From Alnus glutinosa (lineage: Eukaryota; Streptophyta; Magnoliopsida; Fagales; Betulaceae): 64,000 nucleotides of DNA. Positions within the stretch are counted from its first letter, which is position 1. Each line of letters begins with the position of its first letter. A model generated the notes under the pieces. That model was given only the letters and a program-made list of their open reading frames with translations. It searched no databases and was not told the DNA's origin. This document shows, in pieces, positions 57,639 to 64,000 of this stretch. The DNA is taken from NCBI RefSeq assembly GCF_958979055.1, contig NC_084887.1, positions 36,868,620 through 36,932,619 on the forward strand, in the 5' to 3' direction. A program made the position numbers and the translations under genes.

Positions 57639-57851
57639 GAATTATGAGGAAAAAATCTTGTGCTCCATGTGAACAAGGTGGACCCAAACACAGGTGATCA
57701 GTTCGTTTAACTGAAAGAGACACGACCACCAGAGCATCCTATGAAAGAGTAATGGAATAGAATATAGTTGGGTTTTCTTTTCCTTTGGATATCCTTCTTT
57801 TCAGGCATGTCCCTGTCCCTGTCCCTCTCTTAGATATATATCGAATCTATG

Positions 57852-57882
<31 letters not shown>

Positions 57883-58267
57883 CATATTTATACATATTGT
57901 GTGGATGGTTCTTCTTCTTCTTCTTCAAACTCGAAGCCGATAACATTTCATAATCAATTATAATAATATTAATACTAGCATTGAACGTAAGCTTACCCAT
58001 ATCTTCATCTTATCTTTCTCTTAATTTGAACTCAAATTTGTTAGTTCTTTTTTGTTCTGACAAAAGGGTATTCAGAGATCAAGTTTGATGTAATTATTCT
58101 GCTTAATTTCGTACATATGGTTACACGTAGCATGTACTGTTGAACTATATGTTTGCTTTGTTGTTGGGGTTGTTGTAGATGAGAAACTGGGTGCTTTGAT
58201 TTGTGTGCAGCTGGAGTGGAGGAAAGTAAAAAAAGCAAACCCATTTGCGAGTAGCATAAGGGCGAGG

Positions 58268-61200
58268 ATGGGGCCGAGGCAGATGCCACTAAATATGGTT
58301 CACGATGCCAATAGATTGCCCCGGATTATATTAACTGAGCCAGCTGGGTCATCGGCAGAGGTTGGTTTAATTGCGTCTATTTTGCTGTCCTTTTTGATTG
58401 ACTTTAGTGCTGTGGAACTGACAAGATAATGAATGATACAATACAGAGGATGCAAAATTATGACTGGTATAGTTGGAAGATAGGTGGTGTTTTTGTTATT
58501 TGTGTGTTATATATGCTTTTGAAGTTTTTTTTTTTTTTTTTTTTTTTTGAATTAGCTTTTGAAGTTGATTGATTGTAAGAGAAGAGAAACAATTTTGTGA
58601 TTTAACGTGGTTTGTGGTGGAGTCGATGCTAGTTATAGCATAAATGGTGAATACATAGTGATTTAGACTTAAAATTAAGAGAATATTTGTGTTGATGTGT
58701 GTTAGAATCTATGATATCGCGCTGTAACAGGATAATTACCTTTTAGAGTATTGATTGTTATCAGATTTATGGTAATAAAATCAATTGCCATACTTATCTC
58801 TAGCTTTGCCTGCCTCAATTCATCTATAAATATGAGTCTTTTGTATTGTAAATTCCATCGAGAATAAGAGCAAGATATAGCCATTTTGGACTCTTCCCTA
58901 GTGATGGATATAGGTATGTAACACCGAATCAACCGTAAATCATTGTCTCAAATTTCACTCTTTATTCCACTTTGTTTTTAATTTTCCATTTCATTATGAT
59001 TTTCTTCAATGAGAAGAACCCTTCAATAATTCTGTACAAGTTGGGGAAGAACGGTGAGGAAACTTAGACCTAAATACTGAGGTTGGAATTAATGTACAGA
59101 ATAAATCAAATACATTATATCAGACATATACAGTAAATGCCAGAATATATTCTAACAAAAGTCATCCTTCTAAATCCTTTCAGAAATTGTGACTTTATGA
59201 TTATAAATGGAGATGTATAATTCTTTATTTAGAGTCAGCCCTCACCATAGCAAACTTTGCAGAATTCAAAAGGTTTAACTGCACCTATATATTGCATGGT
59301 TAGGTGATGATGCAATCTAAATCACTTAAATGATCAAGAAATTTAAGAGCCAAGATATGATTCTAACATATATGATATATCAAGCACTTTGTGTTACAGG
59401 TGTTTTTTAAACCATGATAAAAGGGTGATCTCAGCTTTAGTTATCAACTGTTTGACATAGAATGGTTTCAGGTGCTTCTGTATGGAGGGCAGGTTGTGTC
59501 TTGGAAGAATGAACGAAGAGATGAACTGCTTTTTATGAGCAGAAAGGTAAAGAAACTTTTTTATTTTGTACGTTTAATATGAGAAACACACTGGTTAGAT
59601 TTAAAAATAGCGCATTCTCGCTAAATAATCAACAAAATTGTACTAATAGAATAAAAACTTATATTCACAAGGCAACTCTATCAATGTGACAGCAAATAAT
59701 GCAACGTCAATGATTCTAATTGTGTGAGCATGCAGAACACTCTTTAATAGAAAGAAGAAAACTACTTAGAAGCTAAATTTTCTCATTTTCTATATGATCT
59801 TTTGGTCTTTGTTCAATTCTATATTAAATGCTAGCTGCATATGCAATTCATGCTTTTCTTATTTATTACTGAATGAAATACTGGACTTATCTGAAAGATC
59901 ATGCAATTGTGCTTCAAATAGAATTTCCCTTGTTTGAGTTTTCTACTTTTGCTAAAGCAACTGTTCGAACCATTCATCTCTTTTTTTTTTCATATTTTAT
60001 ATGTTGGCGTCTCCTATTCTGCAGGCTATATGGAAACCACCTAAAGCCATCAGGGGAGGTATTTCTGTCTGCTTTCCACAGGTCGGTTAGGAGGAAACTA
60101 TCAGAAACTTAATTTAGCTTTTCTTCTGGTTGGAAAATTAGGCATTCTTAGCTGCTATTGCCTGTTGTAGTTTGGAAATCTTGGTTCACTGGAGCAACAT
60201 GGATTTGCAAGGAACAGATTGTGGTCATTGGATGGTGACCCTTCGCCTTTGCCTCCAGCTAACAATAAGTCATGTGTAGATCTGATACTAAAATCCACAG
60301 AAGAGGATCTAAAGACCTGGCCACGTGGGTACGCTCTGCATTATGCGACTTCTTTTTTGTAGATGAACTATAAGACATTTTCATTAGATGTGACTGATGT
60401 TGAAGGGCATAGACCACTAGTCTAAGATTTTGAATCTATGCATGGTGGCTTTCTGCAGCTTTGAGTTGCGGCTCCGTGTATCTCTCAGCGCAGGAAAGCT
60501 AACTTTGATCTCTCGCGTGAGAAATATTGACAAGAAGGCCTTCTGTTTTATGTTTGCACTACGCAACTATTTATCAGTCTCAGATATCAGGTGAGCCTAT
60601 TAAATGTAGAAGCTAAGAGTTTTGAATGCAGCAAAGTTTATATTTGCAGGAGTGGGGTTGGTGGGGTTTTGATTTGTATGCAATGACCATGTCCCGTTAT
60701 GTGAGACGCAAAAGAAGATCCTAACCTATAGGAACTTCCACGTTCTCATAGGGTACCAGTAATTTGGTGTATCCTTATCAATAGCTGAGTTTGGTAGATA
60801 TTTCATTTCCTATCCGTTTCAGAGGAACTGCATGATGCTCTTTTATTTGCAGTGAAGTGCGTGTTGAGGGCTTGGAGACACTGGATTACTTGGATAATCT
60901 GATGGATAGACAAAGGTTCACAGAGCAGGCAGATGCTATTACTTTTGATGGCGAGGTATGTACCTTATTTTATTTTCTTTTGCCATTCATTCTGGATGTG
61001 AATTTGTAGTATGCAACTAAATTTGACCTCGTGCTTAAGGTAATGAACTAAAATTAGCTTATGCTAATCTCGCATGTGAACTCTGATAAACCTTTGCAAA
61101 TGATCTCTGAGGATAAATTGTTGCTCGCCTGTAGATTGACAGAGTTTATTTGACCACCCCAACAAAGATTGCTATCATAGACCACGAGAAGAAAAGAACC

Positions 61201-61550
61201 TTTGTACTGCAGAAAGACGGCATGCCAGAAGCAGGTTTTTATAGTTAATGCAAAGAAATTCGCATCAGTGTTCTATCTCATCAATGTATCAAAATTATTT
61301 CGTTGTGATCTTGAAAACTTTGTGGTGTGCAGTTGTTTGGAATCCTTGGGACAAAAAGGCCAAGGCTCTCCCAGATTTTGGGGATGAGGATTACAAAACC
61401 ATGTTATGTGTGGATTCTGGTGCTATTGAAACCCCAATTGTGTTGAAACCCTTTGAAGAGTGGACAGGCTATCAAGAACTCTCGACCGTGTCATCAAGCT
61501 ATTGCAGTGGGCAGTTGGACCCTCGGAAGGTTCTTCATGGCTTTCACTGA
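58268..61550 (+). CDS. Glucose-6-phosphate 1-epimerase-like (aldose 1-epimerase fold) protein
   Basis: Eight exons: 58268-58360, 59472-59546, 60025-60081, 60171-60328, 60459-60590, 60853-60955, 61135-61234 and 61333-61550. All have GT-AG borders and give 311 residues. Family hallmarks are in order: LLYGGQVVSWKN, AIWKPPKAIRGGISVCFPQF, LEQHGFARNRLWS, SDISEVRVEGLETLDYLDNL, VVWNPWDKKAK, DEDYKTMLCVDSG, and STVSSSYCSGQLDPRKVL at the end. This is the plant D-hexose-6-phosphate mutarotase family, expected to interconvert anomers of glucose 6-phosphate in the cytosol. One oddity is that residue 163 is Arg (ALRNYL) where many members have the catalytic His (YHTYF). Activity is therefore less certain than family membership. 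The start is probable: an upstream leader intron may end at 58210. Confidence 0.92.
58700..59157 (+). mobile_element. Solo-LTR-like fossil in intron 1 of the epimerase gene
   Basis: It starts tgttagaatct and ends gaatatattctaaca, the TG...CA pattern with inverted ends. Inside are a TATA-like ctataaatatgag and a copia-type R-U5 stretch (gtgatggatataggtatgta ... accgaatcaacc). No internal region or second LTR lies next to it, so it is probably a solo LTR of about 458 bp. It is in the same orientation as the gene. The 5-bp flanks no longer match, which suggests age. Confidence 0.6.
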
Positions 61551-62094
61551 CCTCATCCATGCAGTCAATGAATGTTGTATTATTTATTGTACAATAAAAA
61601 TGCACTTGCTTGTTCATGTATTTACCTTGTTCGTGGTAATTAGGATTCCCAGACTGGCACTAAATTTAACTCAAAATAAAACATGAGAGAATATCATTCC
61701 AGGGTCTAACTCAAGGTTGAGCAGCAGGAATATTTTGTATGTTGCCACTTTGTAATTGGGATAAATGCCTCTTGGTAATGAAAGAGTAAACAAGTTAATT
61801 CCATGATGTTGTAGCTAACATTATTTATTTGTTTATTGGTTTATGTAACCACGCAAGTTTATGCAGTAAGAAATGTTTGGTAATTTAATTTGGATCTAAA
61901 TAATCTCTAAATAAACCAGCAAGTTCCATTTACGACAGATGGATCCTCTAGTAGAAACCAGAACACATGCTCATTATCATGCATATTATTGAGCAATTTC
62001 TCACTCGCTAGGGATCTAAATTTCATCTGATGTCTCCAAAGAGCCCACTAGTAGGTAAACCTTATTCTCTAAACCACCTTGGTTTAGTGTCTGA
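61551..62094. other. Shared 3' region of two convergent genes
   Basis: Contains the 3' UTRs of the epimerase-like gene (+) and the chalcone-isomerase-like gene (-). No other gene was seen. Confidence 0.5.
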
Positions 62095-63991
62095 TTAGAA
62101 GAGAGAAAGCAGATACGCTCCAAATTTTTCTTTGGCATCTTTGTCAAGGGCATCATCTCCCAGAAACATGTGTACGTAGGCCCTGCACAGAAGTTCACCC
62201 TCAGCCTGGCTCACTACTTCACCCAGCACTGCACCCATCAAACACAGTTTTTTCATTTCATTAATTCTCTAAATAGTGAATATACGGCACAAGTAAAAAT
62301 AAAGTTTCCCAACTTTACTCGTACCTTTTGTTTGGATAATATATCCTGGAAGCAGAAAAATCTCCATCACAGAACCGGGTGGTAGCTTAATGCTGCTGGA
62401 TGCTTGACCCAGGACCCTGTCATCAACAGAAAAAAAAAATAAAAAAAAAAAAGAGTCAAGCTTTCAGGTAAAGTTTTTCTGGTTTTCTCCTCGGAATACA
62501 TGACACTGATAGGAAAGGACTGTGCTAGTTACTTGTCTGCGAGCTCCTTATTCTTGTTGTCACCATCTAGTTTTTTTATGGATGCTACAAGATGATCATC
62601 ACGGTTCTTTTTAAGCATACTCATGTTAAGGCCAGGATATACCATCACCAATCTCACCACCAAGCCGACATCACTGTCGATTACCAACTGGTACATTTCC
62701 TCTGTGGGTTTTGCTGGGGCTTTCCCAATCTTTGACTTCAGAAGATCCTTCAGTTTCTCACTATCTGCATATATCCCTGCAAATTGAAGAATGGCACGGC
62801 TTATGACCTTGTAAACGATTTCTGAGTAGAGGCAACTTGTAACGATCTAGAAAAAAGAGTTAGCTTGATCTGCTCTATCACTCCAAAAGGACTAGTTAAT
62901 TTGAAATTTTTCTAGAATTCCTTATAAAACCCAGTTTCACCTAATAACTAGACAATGTGAGACTTAACACTCATGACTATCTTTATAAATCACCCACTCT
63001 CGGTGGGCTATTCCTCTTCCCAATATGGGACTGGAGTGTTATAAATTTTCCCTCTTAAACTCCTGACATCCTCGTCAGGGTAATGTCATGCAGCGCTCCA
63101 GTATCACATAGCCTGGCGTTACTAGGTGATTCTGTGACCATTTGTAGCAACCCAAGAAAAAACATTAGTCACATTTACGCTATCACCCAAAAATAAGTAA
63201 TCAATTTGGAGTTATTCTTAGAATTTCTTATAAAGCTCAATTTCACCTAATAACTAAGTAATATGAGACTTAGCACTTATGAACATCTTTATAAATCACC
63301 CACTCTATGTGGGCTACTTGTCTTCCCAATATGAGATCGAGGTGTTACACAAGTACTATTCAAAATAAAATTGTTCTCTATGGAATTTGGTGAAGTTCTA
63401 AAGAAAAAATATGCTCAGGAAAAAGTTTTGGCATCTTGCCATCTTACGGACTGGAACTTTGTTTTGTGTGAGATCCATTATTCAAATTGTTATGACATCC
63501 AAGTAAGTTGCTTTCCATATTGAAAATCAGGGGCTCACGCAAATGATGCATTACTTACACTGCTACAGGTTTTGACATATCTGTGTAAGTAGATGAATTA
63601 TGGTGCCTGAATTTGTCCTGCCTCCATTGAAAAAATCAAGAAAGATTGGAGGAGAATTCAAGTTATTTTCTCACTAGAGGCAATCTCCACCGCTTATTTT
63701 TATACGGAAGATTTCCAGTAAATTTTTTATTGGAAGCAAGCCAAACTCTACTAGACTAAAACACAAGCTGCATGTGAAATAAGTGAGGTTTTGATAGAAA
63801 AAATAAATACCAAAGCCATAAATCTTGAGATTCATGCCAAGAGCACGCTTCCTCCTCAAGCCAGCACAACCCAACTGCTTCCCATCATCTAGTTTAACCT
63901 GAAAGGAAATCCCACTCTTGGGTTCAACCTCAACTACTCTCTTCTCTTCTGTAACTTTCTCATTCTTAGCAGCAAGGCATTGGGTTGCCAT
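62095..63991 (-). CDS. Chalcone-isomerase-like / fatty-acid-binding (FAP-type) protein
   Basis: Four exons on the minus strand: 63991-63811, 62776-62533, 62416-62325 and 62228-62095. They join in phase to give 216 residues. Matching family motifs are VEPKSGISFQVKLDDGKQL, ALGMNLKIYGFGIYAD, KSKIGKAPAKPTEEMYQLVI, VRLVMVYPGLNMSMLKK, SVMEIFLLPGYIIQTKVLGEV and ELLCRAYVHMFLGDD. This is the FAP branch of the chalcone-isomerase fold, whose Arabidopsis members bind fatty acids in plastids, rather than a catalytic flavonoid isomerase. The ATG at 63991 gives no obvious plastid transit peptide, so a further upstream exon beyond the window edge or a non-plastid form is possible. Intron 1 (1034 bp) carries a TRIM element. 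Confidence 0.88.
62838..63349 (-). mobile_element. TRIM (short non-autonomous LTR element) in intron 1
   Basis: Two direct copies of about 206 bp (62838-63043 and 63143-63349) each begin tgta and end gttata or gttaca. They share blocks such as tttcacctaataacta and tctttataaatcacccactc. About 100 bp separate them. Read on the minus strand, a primer-binding-site-like tggtcacagaatc follows the first LTR, and a purine tract (aagagggaaaa) precedes the second. Flanks caact / caagt are close to a 5-bp duplication. No coding region, as normal for TRIMs. The LTRs differ clearly, so it is old. Confidence 0.8.
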
Positions 63992-64000
63992 TCTCTAATT

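Overview
The window is nuclear DNA from a flowering plant, almost certainly a woody eudicot. It has spliced genes with GT-AG introns, plant-only families (AGC VIII kinase, PPR-DYW, CYP96A, chalcone-isomerase-like) and AT-rich intergenic DNA full of MITEs, CACTA, Mutator-like, LINE, SINE and LTR-type remnants. Species cannot be fixed from sequence alone. No CRISPR array, bacterial operon, rRNA gene or intact tRNA gene was seen.

Layout. At 0.6-7.5 kb lies a D6PK-like AGC VIII kinase (+) whose 3.9-kb intron holds a decayed LINE. At 12.05-14.86 kb lies an Apd1-type sucrase/ferredoxin-like 2Fe-2S protein with a C-terminal membrane anchor (+). It is convergent with an ARM-repeat protein lacking a U-box (15.6-17.1 kb, -). 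From 17.1 to 24.2 kb I see only intergenic DNA with MITE-type elements. From 24.2 to 52.5 kb runs a CYP96A cytochrome P450 cluster: frameshifted copy A (24.2-25.7, -), a short relic E (37.9-38.2, -), intact copy B (39.2-40.8, -), single-frameshift copy C (43.6-45.1, -) and intact copy D (51.0-52.5, +). A PPR-DYW RNA-editing gene sits between C and D (47.9-49.8, -). Between A and E, an 88-bp tandem repeat whose units carry TATA-box-like motifs has been interrupted by two CACTA-type elements, a LINE tail and a tRNA-type SINE. The first CACTA-type element itself contains an LTR-type relic and a Mutator-like element with a gene-like core.

From 52.5 to 58.2 kb is low-complexity intergenic DNA with a run of 24 C. 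At 58.3-61.55 kb is an eight-exon glucose-6-phosphate 1-epimerase-like gene (+) with a solo-LTR-like relic in its first intron. It is convergent with a four-exon chalcone-isomerase-like/fatty-acid-binding gene (62.1-63.99 kb, -) whose first intron carries a short TRIM element.

Functionally the genes are a mixture, as is usual in plant chromosomes. The coherent theme is the CYP96A cluster, whose best-known relative (MAH1/CYP96A15) hydroxylates wax alkanes mid-chain. I did not find a convincing new biological system. The most interesting points are footprint-like insertions that inactivate two P450 copies, a P450/PPR patchwork sequence, the layered repeat array, the Pack-MULE candidate, and an epimerase-like protein with Arg where the catalytic His is expected. 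Exon borders were worked out by hand from splice signals, reading frame and remembered family sequences; no transcript or database evidence was available.
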